A stretch of 64,000 bases of DNA from Chryseobacterium daeguense DSM 19388 (GCF_000430825.1 NZ_AUMT01000001.1:242497-306496), one strand, 5' to 3'. Counted from the stretch's first letter, positions 44,701 to 53,796 are shown. Numbers and translations are program-made. Notes: generated by a model from the sequence alone, not told the origin.

Positions 44701-46386
44701 TTACTCCACAGCTACAGAATCATCACCTCGTCCATCAGCAACTGCATGTATGGTTCCGTTATCATCAATAAGAATCATTTCCGTTCGTCCTATCTGGTTC
44801 CATCTTTCGGCTTTGTAGCCCAGCTTTTCCAGGTCTTTAATGGTGGTTTCAGGGAAGTTTTTTTCAAAAGCCACTACTTCAGGAAGCCATTGATGGTGAA
44901 ATTTTGGAGCATTAACGGAAATATTGGCGTTTAGTTTAAAATCAATTACATCTACAATCGACTGATAAACCGAAGTAGGAATAGTAGTTCCACCCGGTGT
45001 TCCAACCACCATATAAGGCTTTCCGTTTTTAAGAACAATGGTAGGAGTCATTGATGAAAGCATTCTTTTGTTAGGCTTAATGGAGTTAGCTTCACCGCCC
45101 ACTGCTCCGAACATATTTGGGACACCTGGTTTTATGGAGAAATCATCCATCTCGTTATTCAAAAAGAAGCCGGCTCCGGAAACTACCACTTTACTGCCAT
45201 ATAAACCGTTAAGGGTTGTGGTTACCGCGGCTGCATTTCCTTCCTTATCAATTACAGAAATATGCGTTGTCTGGGTTGATTCTTTAGGCTGCTTAATTAT
45301 TTTTCCGACTTCAGAACTTGGAGTGGCTTTATTAAAGCTGAAACTTTTCCATCTGTTTTTTAAATAATCATCAGAAATTAAATAAGAGGTTTTATCCTGA
45401 ATAAAATCTGGGTCACCCATATATTCAGCTCTGTCGGCGAATGCTCGTCTTTCTGCCTCTACCATGATCTGGACGGCCTTTGTAGAGTTTTGCTGGTATT
45501 TTTCTAAATTTTCATAGCTTGCCATTTTCAGCATTTGGGCAAGTAGAATTCCACCACTTGAAGGCAATGGCATAGAAACTACATTGCTACCTTTATAATT
45601 GAATTCCAGCGCTTTTCTTTCTGCTACCTTATAGTTTTTTAAATCTTCCAAAGTAATAATCCCGTTTCCTTTTTTCATTTCCGAAACCAGAAGCTCGGCT
45701 GTTTTCCCTTCATAAAATCCTTTTAAACCAGATTTTTGGATTAATTTTAATGTTTCGGCTAATTCTTTCTGAACTAAAATATCTCCTGCTTTCCAGGGAA
45801 CACTTTTAATAAAAACAATGGGCGATGAATTATGTTTCTGGAAATATTCTTTGCTGGAATTTAAAAGTTCAGCTTCCTGATCAGTAATCGCAAATCCTTT
45901 TTCGGCAAGATCAATCGCAGGTTGAATCAATTGATTCATAGGAAGTTTACAATATTTGAGCGTGGCAAAAAATCCTGCTACACTTCCGGGAACTCCTACT
46001 GCCAGTCTGCCGTTTTGAGAAAGATCTGTATTGGCTTTCCCTGTTTTATCAACATACATATCGTGAGTTGCCTTTTGAGGAGCAGTTTCTCTGTAATCTA
46101 TCGCGAATTTTTCGCCGTTATTTTTCACTCCAACTAAGAAACCGCCGCCACCGATGTTTCCGGCCTGAGGATAAACTACCGCTAATGCATATTGTGTTGC
46201 AACAATTGCATCATACGCATTACCACCCATTTTCAGAACTTTTGCTCCGGCCTCACTGGCAAGGGGATGGGCGGAAACTACAACGCCCTTATTTTTTACC
46301 TTGACATCCTTTACGATATTGATATCTGTGTATTGCGCTGAAATAGTGCTGCTAAAGAGGATTAGCGAGAAAATAATCTTTTTCAT
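44701..46386 (-). CDS. ggt: Gamma-glutamyltransferase
   Basis: Periplasmic or exported Ntn-hydrolase that cleaves the gamma-glutamyl bond of glutathione and related compounds. The 561-aa precursor has a signal peptide (to STISAQ, about 17) and self-cleaves before the first Thr of TTHISVIDKEGNAAAVTTTLNG (about residue 373), the nucleophile of the small subunit. Other motifs are the large-subunit GNAYDAIVATQYALAVVYPQAGNIGGGGF block and LSSMTPTIVLKNGKP / GTPGGTTIPTSV. Length is typical. Confidence 0.93.
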   Translation of the reverse strand: MKKIIFSLILFSSTISAQYTDINIVKDVKVKNKGVVVSAHPLASEAGAKVLKMGGNAYDAIVATQYALAVVYPQAGNIGGGGFLVGVKNNGEKFAIDYRETAPQKATHDMYVDKTGKANTDLSQNGRLAVGVPGSVAGFFATLKYCKLPMNQLIQPAIDLAEKGFAITDQEAELLNSSKEYFQKHNSSPIVFIKSVPWKAGDILVQKELAETLKLIQKSGLKGFYEGKTAELLVSEMKKGNGIITLEDLKNYKVAERKALEFNYKGSNVVSMPLPSSGGILLAQMLKMASYENLEKYQQNSTKAVQIMVEAERRAFADRAEYMGDPDFIQDKTSYLISDDYLKNRWKSFSFNKATPSSEVGKIIKQPKESTQTTHISVIDKEGNAAAVTTTLNGLYGSKVVVSGAGFFLNNEMDDFSIKPGVPNMFGAVGGEANSIKPNKRMLSSMTPTIVLKNGKPYMVVGTPGGTTIPTSVYQSIVDVIDFKLNANISVNAPKFHHQWLPEVVAFEKNFPETTIKDLEKLGYKAERWNQIGRTEMILIDDNGTIHAVADGRGDDSVAVE

Positions 46387-46442
46387 TTGTAATTTTTATT
46401 GCCGAATTTACAATTTTGTTTTAAGATAGGGTCTAAAATATT

Positions 46443-46450
46443 TATTTTTG
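46443..46450 (+). promoter_or_regulatory. -7 promoter element of the threonine dehydrogenase gene
   Basis: TATTTTTG, exact consensus, 27 bp before the ATG at 46478. Confidence 0.5.
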
Positions 46451-46477
46451 CTTTTGATCAACTAATAAAATCTAAAA

Positions 46478-47440
46478 ATGGAATCCTATACGGAAAAAAT
46501 ACTAATTACAGGTGCATTAGGACAAATAGGCACCGAACTTACAAACAGGCTTGTTGAGATCCACGGAGATAACGTGGTGGCTTCCGGGCTGGACAGATGG
46601 CAGCAGGGGATTACTGCTGCAGGTCACTACGAAAGAATGGATGTTACCAACACCCAATTGGTAAGACAGGTCATTAAAGATTATGAAATCACTACTGTCT
46701 ATCATTTGGCTTCATTATTGTCCGGTACATCAGAAAAGCAGCCGATTTTTGCCTGGAAATTAAACCTTGAGCCACTGCTTCATTTTTGTGAAATGGCAAA
46801 AGAAGGGTTGATTAAAAAGATTTTCTGGCCAAGCTCTATTGCAGTTTTTGGAAAAGGAATTCCAAAGGAAAATGTGGAGCAGGATGTAGTTTTGAATCCT
46901 ACCACCGTTTACGGAATTTCAAAAATGGCAGGTGAAAAGTGGTGCGAATATTACTTCGACAAGCATGGAGTAGACGTAAGAAGTATCAGATATCCGGGAC
47001 TGATTTCATGGAAAACTCCTGCAGGAGGAGGGACTACGGATTATGCTGTTGAGATTTTTTACGAAGCTATTGAGCAGGGAAAATATACAAGCTTTATCTC
47101 CGAAAATACAGGAATGCCGATGCTTTATATGGATGATGCAATTAATGCAACATTGAAATTAATGGAAGCTCCAAAAGAAAGTTTAACAGTTCGTTCATCA
47201 TATAATCTGGGTGGAATGTCTTTCACTCCAAAGGAACTTGCAGAGGAAATCAAAAAAGAAATTCCTGGTTTTGAGATTGATTATAAACCGGATTTCAGAC
47301 AGGCAATTGCAGATTCATGGCCGGCTTCCATTGACGATTCTGTAGCTAAAAAAGATTGGGGATTATCTTACGATTTCGGTATTTCGGAAATGACAAAGGA
47401 CATGATCAAAAATTTAAAAGTAAAATTGAATAAAAATTAA
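46478..47440 (+). CDS. SDR-type L-threonine 3-dehydrogenase / NAD-dependent epimerase family
   Basis: A 320-aa extended short-chain dehydrogenase with NAD-binding GALGQIG (13-19) and catalytic YGISK (about 148-152). WPSSIAVFGKGIPKENVEQD and SWKTPAGGGTTDYAVEIFYEAI are also present, patterns of the UDP-galactose epimerase-like threonine dehydrogenases described in Bacteroidota. It would oxidise threonine to 2-amino-3-ketobutyrate. No kbl gene lies next to it. A sugar epimerase is the less likely alternative. Confidence 0.82.
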   Translation: MESYTEKILITGALGQIGTELTNRLVEIHGDNVVASGLDRWQQGITAAGHYERMDVTNTQLVRQVIKDYEITTVYHLASLLSGTSEKQPIFAWKLNLEPLLHFCEMAKEGLIKKIFWPSSIAVFGKGIPKENVEQDVVLNPTTVYGISKMAGEKWCEYYFDKHGVDVRSIRYPGLISWKTPAGGGTTDYAVEIFYEAIEQGKYTSFISENTGMPMLYMDDAINATLKLMEAPKESLTVRSSYNLGGMSFTPKELAEEIKKEIPGFEIDYKPDFRQAIADSWPASIDDSVAKKDWGLSYDFGISEMTKDMIKNLKVKLNKN

Positions 47441-47524
47441 TTGCTTAAAGTAATAGTTTAAATAAAATATATTTTAACATCTGATTATCAGTTGTTTTTA
47501 AAGTTTAAATAAAATTAAGTTTAA

Positions 47525-48277
47525 ATGATATTATTAACCTTCAACATCTTGAATCTTGAAGCTGAACCAAAAAACAGCAATGCAATTTCTGAAGAAGAGA
47601 GGTTGAAAATTACAGTTGATAATACCAAAGCTATTCTTAGAATTTTAGATATTCATGATACTAAAGCAAGTTTTTTTGTTGAAATCTCTTTGTCAAAAAA
47701 ACTGGAATACTTACTAAAAGCAATTTCATCCAAAGGGCATGAAATTGCTTTTTACAATAAAAACTCCAGCCTTACGGAAATAGAAGAAGCAAAGAAAAAT
47801 ATTCAGGAATCTTTGGAAAAACAGGTTCGTGGCATTCGTCAGAAAGATTTTAAGCAGCCTCAGGAAAGTTTAAAGCTGCTGGAATTTAATTATGTTTCCA
47901 ATATCGACAACGCCAATATTCTGTTTCCTTTCAAACGTCTGAAAAGGGATACTGAAATCATCGAAGAGGATGGATTAAGTATTGTTCCGGAAAGTATTTC
48001 GCCTTACAGCCAGCTGCCGTATAATGATTTTGTATTTCAGATTTTACCGACGAAGTATTACCAGAGCATGGTTTTTGAAACCCTCAAAAACGACGATTTT
48101 GTTTTGATTTATTTGAGTTCCTGGCAGTTTACAGATTTTACTACCCATAAGTTTGGAATTCCTTTTTACCGGAAGATCAATTCGGGCAAAAAAATGGAGG
48201 ACAAATTAGATGCCCTCCTTACCTGGATCAACGAGAAAGAAATGGCTACTTCCCGTATGAAAGATTATATTTTTTAA
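47525..48277 (+). CDS. Degenerate polysaccharide deacetylase-like protein
   Basis: A 250-aa cytoplasmic protein with the outline of NodB-type deacetylases: start ILLTFNILNLEAE where active enzymes have TFDxED, KASFFVEIS, GHEIAFYNKN (71-80) where active enzymes have GHEIxxHxxxH, and RGIRQKDF. The catalytic Asp and both metal-binding His are missing, so it should not be an active deacetylase. It may be a binding or regulatory relative. It lies 84 bp after the threonine dehydrogenase gene and convergent with the phosphoesterase. Confidence 0.72.
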   Translation: MILLTFNILNLEAEPKNSNAISEEERLKITVDNTKAILRILDIHDTKASFFVEISLSKKLEYLLKAISSKGHEIAFYNKNSSLTEIEEAKKNIQESLEKQVRGIRQKDFKQPQESLKLLEFNYVSNIDNANILFPFKRLKRDTEIIEEDGLSIVPESISPYSQLPYNDFVFQILPTKYYQSMVFETLKNDDFVLIYLSSWQFTDFTTHKFGIPFYRKINSGKKMEDKLDALLTWINEKEMATSRMKDYIF

Positions 48278-48291
48278 ATAGGTTGCAGATA

Positions 48292-48350
48292 TTAGGTTTT
48301 AGGATTTAGTAAAAACTTTAAACTTTAAATTCTGAACCTTGAACATTTAT
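48292..48350. repeat. Heptad-phased repeat filling a convergent intergenic gap
   Basis: TTAG occurs at 48292, 48299 and 48306, exactly 7 nt apart. AAACTTT, AAACTTT, AAATTCT, GAACCTT, GAACATT units then continue in 7-nt phase. The array fills the gap between two convergent genes and its right end overlaps the stop codon of the minus-strand phosphoesterase. Confidence 0.75.
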
Positions 48351-49552
48351 GCCAGTTCAAAAAGCGTAATTTCCGGCAGTACCCCGACTCTTCCGGGATA
48401 TCCCAAAACTCCGAAACCTCTGTTTACATACAGCATTTTTCCTTCGCTTTCATATAAATCCGCCCATTTTGGGTAACGGTACTGAACGGGAGACCATTTT
48501 ACATTTTTAAGATCCAAACCAAACTGCATTCCATGTGTGTGACCGGAAAGTGTCAGATGAACGTCTGCCGGGTGTTTTTTCACCACGTAATCGAAATGGG
48601 TTGGATCATGGCTCATTAAAATTTTTGTGGCGGATTCTGGTACGTCTTTTAAAGCATCGTCCAGTCTTCCAAATTGTGGAAAAGGCTTTAAACCCCAGTT
48701 TTCAACACCAAGAATGTATATTTTTTCGCCGTTCTTTTCGATAATTCTGTGCTCATTTCGAAGCATATCGAATCCGGCTTGTTTTTCATAGTCTATCAGC
48801 GTGTCAAGGTTTTTCTTTTTTGCTTCTAATGAAGTCCAAGTTACATAATCACCATAATCGTGGTTTCCAAGGACTGCAAATTTCCCGTCTTTTGCCTTAA
48901 TTTTAGAAAATAAAGGAATAAAAGGCTTGAACTCATCTGCGACATTGTTCACCATATCTCCCGTAAAAAGAACCAGATCGGGATTCTGTTCATTGATTAA
49001 TTCAATGGCGTGTTCTAATTTGCCGGGATCAGAAAAACTTCCGCTGTGAACATCTGAAATCTGTATAATTTTGTATCCTTTAAAGCTTTTCGGAAGATTT
49101 TTAAAGTTGATTCTCACTCTTCTTACGGTATGGCGGTATTTTCCAAATGTAATCCCGTCAATGAAAAGAGCAGACAGCACACCTCCCAGTCCTAACCCTA
49201 CAAGGCTTAAAAACTTTCTTCTTTCCGGGAAAAAGTTTTCTGTAGGTCTCGCCAATCCTACCAGATAGGTTCCGGTCCTAAAAATATCATCAATCAATAA
49301 AAATAAAACAATAAAAACTTTCGGTAAGATGAAAATAAGGAATACGGAAATCATGATCTGCATTCTCATTGTACTTCTGTCAGATTTCTGAAAGTGGGTA
49401 ATTTCGTAAGCGAAAAGCCCGTAAACGGCAAGTGTGACCGCCCAGTATCCCAGTCTTATCCAGAAATTATCGGTTAAAGTTCTTATTGCCTGATAGATAT
49501 AAACTTCAAGGAATAAAAAAATTGCTGCAATTATTAAAAAATTTCTTTGCAT
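48347..49552 (-). CDS. Membrane metallophosphoesterase
   Basis: A 401-aa protein (start MQRNFLIIAAIF at 49552; seven further upstream residues are possible). Several hydrophobic segments (about 5-20, 27-45, 58-80, 115-135) precede a calcineurin-like phosphoesterase domain from about residue 145. Metal-ligand motifs are all present: ISDVHSGSF, FTGDMVNN, LGNHDYGD and LSGHTHGMQFG. A UDP-2,3-diacylglucosamine hydrolase-like (YkuE/LpxG-type) lipid or phosphoester substrate is plausible but not determined. Confidence 0.85.
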   Translation of the reverse strand: MQRNFLIIAAIFLFLEVYIYQAIRTLTDNFWIRLGYWAVTLAVYGLFAYEITHFQKSDRSTMRMQIMISVFLIFILPKVFIVLFLLIDDIFRTGTYLVGLARPTENFFPERRKFLSLVGLGLGGVLSALFIDGITFGKYRHTVRRVRINFKNLPKSFKGYKIIQISDVHSGSFSDPGKLEHAIELINEQNPDLVLFTGDMVNNVADEFKPFIPLFSKIKAKDGKFAVLGNHDYGDYVTWTSLEAKKKNLDTLIDYEKQAGFDMLRNEHRIIEKNGEKIYILGVENWGLKPFPQFGRLDDALKDVPESATKILMSHDPTHFDYVVKKHPADVHLTLSGHTHGMQFGLDLKNVKWSPVQYRYPKWADLYESEGKMLYVNRGFGVLGYPGRVGVLPEITLFELA

Positions 49553-49618
49553 AGTCAAGTTTAAAAAAAGCACAAAGAATAGTTTCCCTGTGCTTTTTAT
49601 ATTTTAAATTAAATATTA

Positions 49619-50686
49619 TTAAGGAAATCTGTAAACGATAGCATTGATGTTCATTCCGGCACCTACCGAAGTCATCACAACGTTACCTTTTTCTTTAAAC
49701 GATTGACCCTCCATTTTTCCTTTAATTATTAAATCATACATGGTAGGAATAGTTGCTACGGAAGAGTTCCCGAAATCCTGAATCGTCATTGGCGAGATAG
49801 AGTGGTCATAATCTTTAACATCATAAAGCTTATGAAGTCTTTCGATCATGGCGTAATCCATTTTAGCATTGGCCTGGTGAATTAAGATTTTGTCGATATC
49901 CTTAATAGAAAGTCCTGCATCTTCAATAGTTTCTTTAATGGCAGCAGGAACGTTTTTAAGCGCATACTCATAGATTTTTCTTCCCTGCATTCTTACAAAT
50001 AAACGCGTCTGGTCAGAATCTTTATTGATGGATGGTCCGTTGGCAAGATAATCCAGTTCTATACCATTGTCGCAGATGGTATTATGGGCAATAATTCCAA
50101 CATTTTCTTCATCGGTAGCTTTTACAACAACAGCTCCGGCTCCGTCTGCAAAGATCATTCTGTTTCTGTCAGATGGATCTGTTACTCTGCTTAATGTTTC
50201 TCCTCCGATTACTAATATCGTTTTAGCTGATCCTGCTTTTATTAAAGTATCTGCTAAAATCATTGCTTCTACCCAGCCAGGGCATCCGAAAAGCATATCG
50301 TAAGTTACACATTTTCTGTTTCTTATCCCCAGTTTATTCTTTACTCTGGCAGCCATAGTCGGCATAAAATCAGCGTATCCGTGTACGGTAACTTCCCCGA
50401 AATTACTTGCGTAGATAATATAATCAAGTTCTTCCTGATCTATTTTTGCGTCTGCAATAGCAATTTTTGCAGCTTCATAACCGATTTGTGAGTTAGAAAG
50501 ATCATCTTCAATAAACCTTCTGTTCTCTATTTCTGTGATTTCTACAAATTTTGCAATTGTTTCTTCAGCAGGCTTGTCAATCTTTACTCCGTCTTCTGAA
50601 TAAAACTCTGAATCTAGGAAAAAGTCTCTCCCGATAATTCTGTTGGGAAGGTAAGATCCAGAACCAATAATGATCGTATTCGGCAT
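49619..50686 (-). CDS. 3-oxoacyl-ACP synthase III family protein
   Basis: A 355-aa thiolase-fold enzyme with catalytic Cys in MLFGCPGWVEAM (about 134-145), His in HQANAKMDYAM and Asn in FGNSSVATIPTM, the Cys-His-Asn triad of KAS III. It condenses a starter acyl-CoA with malonyl-ACP. It differs from housekeeping FabH by an insert (about 20-50) and greater length, so it may be a specialised KAS III; no fatty-acid or polyketide cluster is adjacent. It is divergent from the next gene. Confidence 0.85.
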   Translation of the reverse strand: MPNTIIIGSGSYLPNRIIGRDFFLDSEFYSEDGVKIDKPAEETIAKFVEITEIENRRFIEDDLSNSQIGYEAAKIAIADAKIDQEELDYIIYASNFGEVTVHGYADFMPTMAARVKNKLGIRNRKCVTYDMLFGCPGWVEAMILADTLIKAGSAKTILVIGGETLSRVTDPSDRNRMIFADGAGAVVVKATDEENVGIIAHNTICDNGIELDYLANGPSINKDSDQTRLFVRMQGRKIYEYALKNVPAAIKETIEDAGLSIKDIDKILIHQANAKMDYAMIERLHKLYDVKDYDHSISPMTIQDFGNSSVATIPTMYDLIIKGKMEGQSFKEKGNVVMTSVGAGMNINAIVYRFP

Positions 50687-50713
50687 TCGTTTATATGATT
50701 TTTTTTAAAGATG

Positions 50714-50766
50714 CAAAGTTAATAATTAATATTAATAACGGAGAATTAAAAATATTATTAAATTTG
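50714..50766. promoter_or_regulatory. Divergent -7 elements (KAS III / unknown gene)
   Basis: Minus strand TAACTTTG at 50721-50714 and plus strand TAAATTTG at 50759-50766, both exact TAnnTTTG, facing away from each other toward 50686 and 50790. Confidence 0.55.
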
Positions 50767-50789
50767 CAAAAATTGTACTTTACAATCTT

Positions 50790-51359
50790 ATGAAAAACAA
50801 TCCGTCCTTAAAAGGCTTACTTATTGCATCTGTGGCGTTTATCGTTGCCTTTGGGATCTACTTTCTTTTTTTAGCCAAAAAAAACTATTATGTAGTAGAT
50901 AATCCTACTCCCAATACATTTTACTATAAAATAAATAACGGATCCGAAGGAACCATCGCCGGTGGTCAGACTGTGCAGGTGAATTTAAATAAAGGAAAAA
51001 ATTCTATCAAAGTTTTTGACCAGAGTAAAAAATTAATCTATGATTCTGCATTTGAAGTTAATAAAATTCGTGGATTGATTAATATTGCCCATCAGGATTA
51101 TTATATCAATGATCAATATTATGGCTATAATCTTAAAAAAGATTCATTACTTTTGACCCTTGATAAAACAATGATCGACGGGAAAGCGTATTACGGAGGT
51201 GCAAAACACTTCAACAGGCTGTTTACAGATGATTTTTATTACAATGTGGATGAAGATTACGATAAAGTAATTAAAAATATCCAGAAAGTGGAATCCCGTT
51301 CTAAGATTTTCAGAAAGCAGGATTACCTTAATTATTATAAAGAATATTACAAGTTTTAA
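50790..51359 (+). CDS. Hypothetical single-pass membrane protein
   Basis: A 189-aa protein of unknown function. One N-terminal hydrophobic helix (about 10-30) is followed by a beta-rich region (YVVDNPTPNTFYYKINNGSEGTI) and a Tyr/Asp/Lys-rich tail. No motif recognised. It is 3 bp upstream of menG/ubiE in the same direction and thus co-transcribed with it and porT. Confidence 0.6.
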   Translation: MKNNPSLKGLLIASVAFIVAFGIYFLFLAKKNYYVVDNPTPNTFYYKINNGSEGTIAGGQTVQVNLNKGKNSIKVFDQSKKLIYDSAFEVNKIRGLINIAHQDYYINDQYYGYNLKKDSLLLTLDKTMIDGKAYYGGAKHFNRLFTDDFYYNVDEDYDKVIKNIQKVESRSKIFRKQDYLNYYKEYYKF

Positions 51360-51362
51360 GTT

Positions 51363-52094
51363 TTGACAAAAGATATAACCAAAATTACGCCCTACAATTC
51401 TGAGGCTACCAAGAAGAGCCAGGTAGAGGATATGTTCGACAATATTGCACCGAAATATGATCTTCTGAATCATGTTTTATCCATGAAAATAGATGTTTTG
51501 TGGAGGAATACTTTGGTGAAATGGATGAAAAATGATAATCCGCAGGAAGTGCTGGATGTGGCTACAGGAACGGGAGATCTGGCTATTACCATTGAAAAGG
51601 GAACCGGCTCAAAGGTAATTGGTTTGGATTTATCGCAACAAATGTTAAATGTTGGCGTTATTAAAATAAAAAAACTTAAATTAGACGGCAAAATTTCCAT
51701 GCAAAAAGGGGATGCAGAAAATTTACCTTTCGAGGACAATAGATTCGATGCTGTTTCCGTTGCATTTGGAGTAAGGAATTTTGAAAACCTTACCAAAGGT
51801 TTGGCAGAATTAAGAAGAGTAGTTAAGGATAACAAGAGTGTTTACATACTGGAGTTTTCAAAGGTTGAGGGTTTTTTGGCGCCATTTTATATGTTTTATT
51901 TCAAAAATATATTACCTGCCATCGGCAGACTGGTTTCCAAAGATAATAGGGCATACACATACCTTCCGGATTCTGTAAATGCTTTTCCTTTCGGGGAAAA
52001 GATGAGACAAATTCTTTTAGAAACAGGATTTAAAAAAGTTGAATATAAAAAACTAAGTTTAGGTATAGCCACAATTTATAAAGCAACAAAGTAA
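51363..52094 (+). CDS. ubiE: Demethylmenaquinone methyltransferase
   Basis: Final methylation step of menaquinone synthesis (MenG). The 243-aa SAM methyltransferase has DMFDNIAPKYDLLNHVLS (about 22-39), the SAM motif VLDVATGTGDLAI (about 62-74), DAVSVAFGVRNFENL and the YTYLPDSVNAFP segment of UbiE/MenG. The family-like start MTKDITKITPYN uses a TTG codon at 51363; no ATG precedes the conserved region. It is followed 3 bp later by porT, a gene pair conserved in Bacteroidota. Confidence 0.93.
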   Translation: MTKDITKITPYNSEATKKSQVEDMFDNIAPKYDLLNHVLSMKIDVLWRNTLVKWMKNDNPQEVLDVATGTGDLAITIEKGTGSKVIGLDLSQQMLNVGVIKIKKLKLDGKISMQKGDAENLPFEDNRFDAVSVAFGVRNFENLTKGLAELRRVVKDNKSVYILEFSKVEGFLAPFYMFYFKNILPAIGRLVSKDNRAYTYLPDSVNAFPFGEKMRQILLETGFKKVEYKKLSLGIATIYKATK

Positions 52095-52097
52095 CCT

Positions 52098-52880
52098 ATG
52101 AATAAATTTTTATTAAAAGCACTGGTTTTAGCCTCAGTAAATATTGCGATTTTTGCGGATGCGCAATTCAGAACCCGAAACAGAATGGATAAGTTGGAAG
52201 ACTTTGACGAGCAGAAATTCAGCTGGGGTTTTTACTTGAATGGCAACAGACTAGACTACCGTATCGTTTTGAATCCAAGATATGGGATGAATAATAATCA
52301 GAATCTTGTTACATCTAAAGAAAGCTACAGCTTCGGTGCCGGATTAATCGCAAAATGGAGACTGAATGATTTTTTAGATTTAAGATTAGAACCAGGGTTA
52401 CAATTTGGGCAGAGACAATTGACTTTCAATACGCAGTCAAATGACCAGTATGCGGCAGGTACTTTGACAAACGATCCTTTTACCCCGATAACATTACAGG
52501 AAAATGACAGAGTAAGAGAGATCAAAACTACTTTGGTGGATGTTCCTGTATTATTGGAATTCCACGGAAACAGATGGTATAACTCAAGACCGTATGTTGC
52601 GGCTGGTGTGAACTATATCGTAAACCTTCAGTCTAACTCAGATTCTTCGGATGATAACAGACAGCAGATCTTCAGATCTACCACGCACAACTTTGCATGG
52701 TCTGCGGAAATGGGTATTCAGTTTTACTTTAATAAGTTTAAGCTGACTCCGGCTGTAAGAGGGACTTTCATTATGAACAACGAGATTGTGGCGGATAACG
52801 CAACTACACCTCCTTACTGGACGGCAGCAATGTCTACATTGCAGACAAGAGCAATATTTTTCGTTCTTAAATTTGAATAA
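52098..52880 (+). CDS. porT: Type IX secretion system outer-membrane protein PorT
   Basis: A 260-aa outer-membrane beta-barrel protein with signal peptide (to FADAQ, about 23) and eight or so amphipathic strands. It has the PorT segments FSWGFYLNGNRLDYRIVLNP and SFGAGLIAKWRLNDFLDLRLEPGLQFGQR. PorT is required for assembly or function of the T9SS. Its presence fits the two sorting-domain cargo proteins at 4.6-6.9 kb. A terminator follows. Confidence 0.88.
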   Translation: MNKFLLKALVLASVNIAIFADAQFRTRNRMDKLEDFDEQKFSWGFYLNGNRLDYRIVLNPRYGMNNNQNLVTSKESYSFGAGLIAKWRLNDFLDLRLEPGLQFGQRQLTFNTQSNDQYAAGTLTNDPFTPITLQENDRVREIKTTLVDVPVLLEFHGNRWYNSRPYVAAGVNYIVNLQSNSDSSDDNRQQIFRSTTHNFAWSAEMGIQFYFNKFKLTPAVRGTFIMNNEIVADNATTPPYWTAAMSTLQTRAIFFVLKFE

Positions 52881-52901
52881 AAAATCAAAATTAAATAAAA
52901 C

Positions 52902-52930
52902 AAGGAGATGCATTTTGTGTCTCCTTTTTT
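52902..52930 (+). terminator. porT terminator
   Basis: Stem AAGGAGA / TCTCCTT with a 10-nt loop and a T-run, 21 bp past the porT stop. Confidence 0.75.
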
Positions 52931-52982
52931 GTTTCCCATTAAAATATAGGGCTTTTTATTTTTGTTAGTATTAATATTTTGT

Positions 52983-52990
52983 TATTTTTG
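52983..52990 (+). promoter_or_regulatory. -7 promoter element of the coiled-coil/zapA unit
   Basis: TATTTTTG, exact consensus, 27 bp before the ATG at 53018. Confidence 0.55.
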
Positions 52991-53017
52991 CTAATAGTTA
53001 GAATATACAAACCTGAA

Positions 53018-53320
53018 ATGCTTCAAGATTTAGAAAACAATTTTTCAGAATTAGAGAAAAAGATTTTACTGTTACAAAAGAATTATAAAAATCTTACTGA
53101 AAAATTCTCAGAATTAAATATGGAGCACGAAGAACTGAAGAAGAAATATGATGAGGAAAGAAAAAAAAATCAGGTATTAGCAGAAGAACAAAAAAATATA
53201 AAACTTTATTCAGCAATATCAGGAAACCCTGAGCACAACAGATTGATGAAGAATCACATCAACAGATTGGTAAAGGAAATTGATTTCTGTATTGCCCAGC
53301 TTCAAAACAGTGGATTATAA
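53018..53320 (+). CDS. Coiled-coil protein upstream of ZapA
   Basis: A 100-aa, highly charged protein that is coiled coil over about residues 3-70 (LENNFSELEKKILLLQKNYKNL), with a short C-terminal helix. ATG 53018 is used; a longer reading from 52979 crosses the promoter. The stop overlaps the zapA start (TAATG), giving translational coupling. I infer a ZapA partner, analogous to ZapB in size and architecture, but homology is not claimed. Confidence 0.65.
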   Translation: MLQDLENNFSELEKKILLLQKNYKNLTEKFSELNMEHEELKKKYDEERKKNQVLAEEQKNIKLYSAISGNPEHNRLMKNHINRLVKEIDFCIAQLQNSGL

Positions 53321-53607
53321 TGGAGGTAAGAAGAATAACCATCAACATTGCAGGAAGGGTATATCCGCTGAACGTACCGGCAGCAGAGGAGGAAACTCTG
53401 CGTAAAGTAGGGAAGCAAATAGAAAATATGATTAAAGATTTTGAACAGAATTTCGATGTGAGAGACAAACAGGATGCTTTGGCCATGTGTGCCCTGAAAC
53501 TGGGAACCAATGCCGAAGTGGTGTCTGCGAACTACGAAAAGACAATACATTCTACCAACGAGAGATTAGCAAGTATCAATCAATCGTTGAATGAAATTGG
53601 GAAATAG
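53320..53607 (+). CDS. zapA: Cell division protein ZapA
   Basis: A 95-aa ZapA homologue that bundles FtsZ filaments at the division site. It has the N-terminal beta strand domain (RRITINIAGRVYPLNVPAAEEETLRKVGKQIENMI) and C-terminal coiled-coil helix. The ATG overlaps the preceding stop by one base. A 6S RNA gene follows, as in many bacteria where zapA and ssrS are neighbours. Confidence 0.88.
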   Translation: MEVRRITINIAGRVYPLNVPAAEEETLRKVGKQIENMIKDFEQNFDVRDKQDALAMCALKLGTNAEVVSANYEKTIHSTNERLASINQSLNEIGK

Positions 53608-53624
53608 ATTTTTTTCCCACAAAA

Positions 53625-53796
53625 CTGCCTACAATAATTCTAACACATTAAAGGTAAACTCAACGCTAAACAATTACCGAACAAATGTCCATTGAATGGC
53701 GTGCCGGTTCTCCGGATTACAGACAGTGGAAATCAGTTCAAATCGTGTTGATTAGGAGTTTACTCTCAATCTCTGAATTGTTGTAGGCTTTTTTAT
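53625..53796 (+). ncRNA. ssrS: 6S RNA (6S-Flavo type)
   Basis: About 170 nt between zapA and rny with a closing stem formed by GCCTACAATAATTC (53627-53640) and GAATTGTTGTAGGC (53775-53788), one mismatch. A second stem inside is GTAAACTC with GAGTTTAC, and an AT-rich open region and apical GC stem lie between, followed by a T-run. This is the long rod with central bubble of 6S RNA, which binds RNA polymerase holoenzyme. Position after zapA and the phylum point to the 6S-Flavo family; the assignment is by structure and context. Confidence 0.8.
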
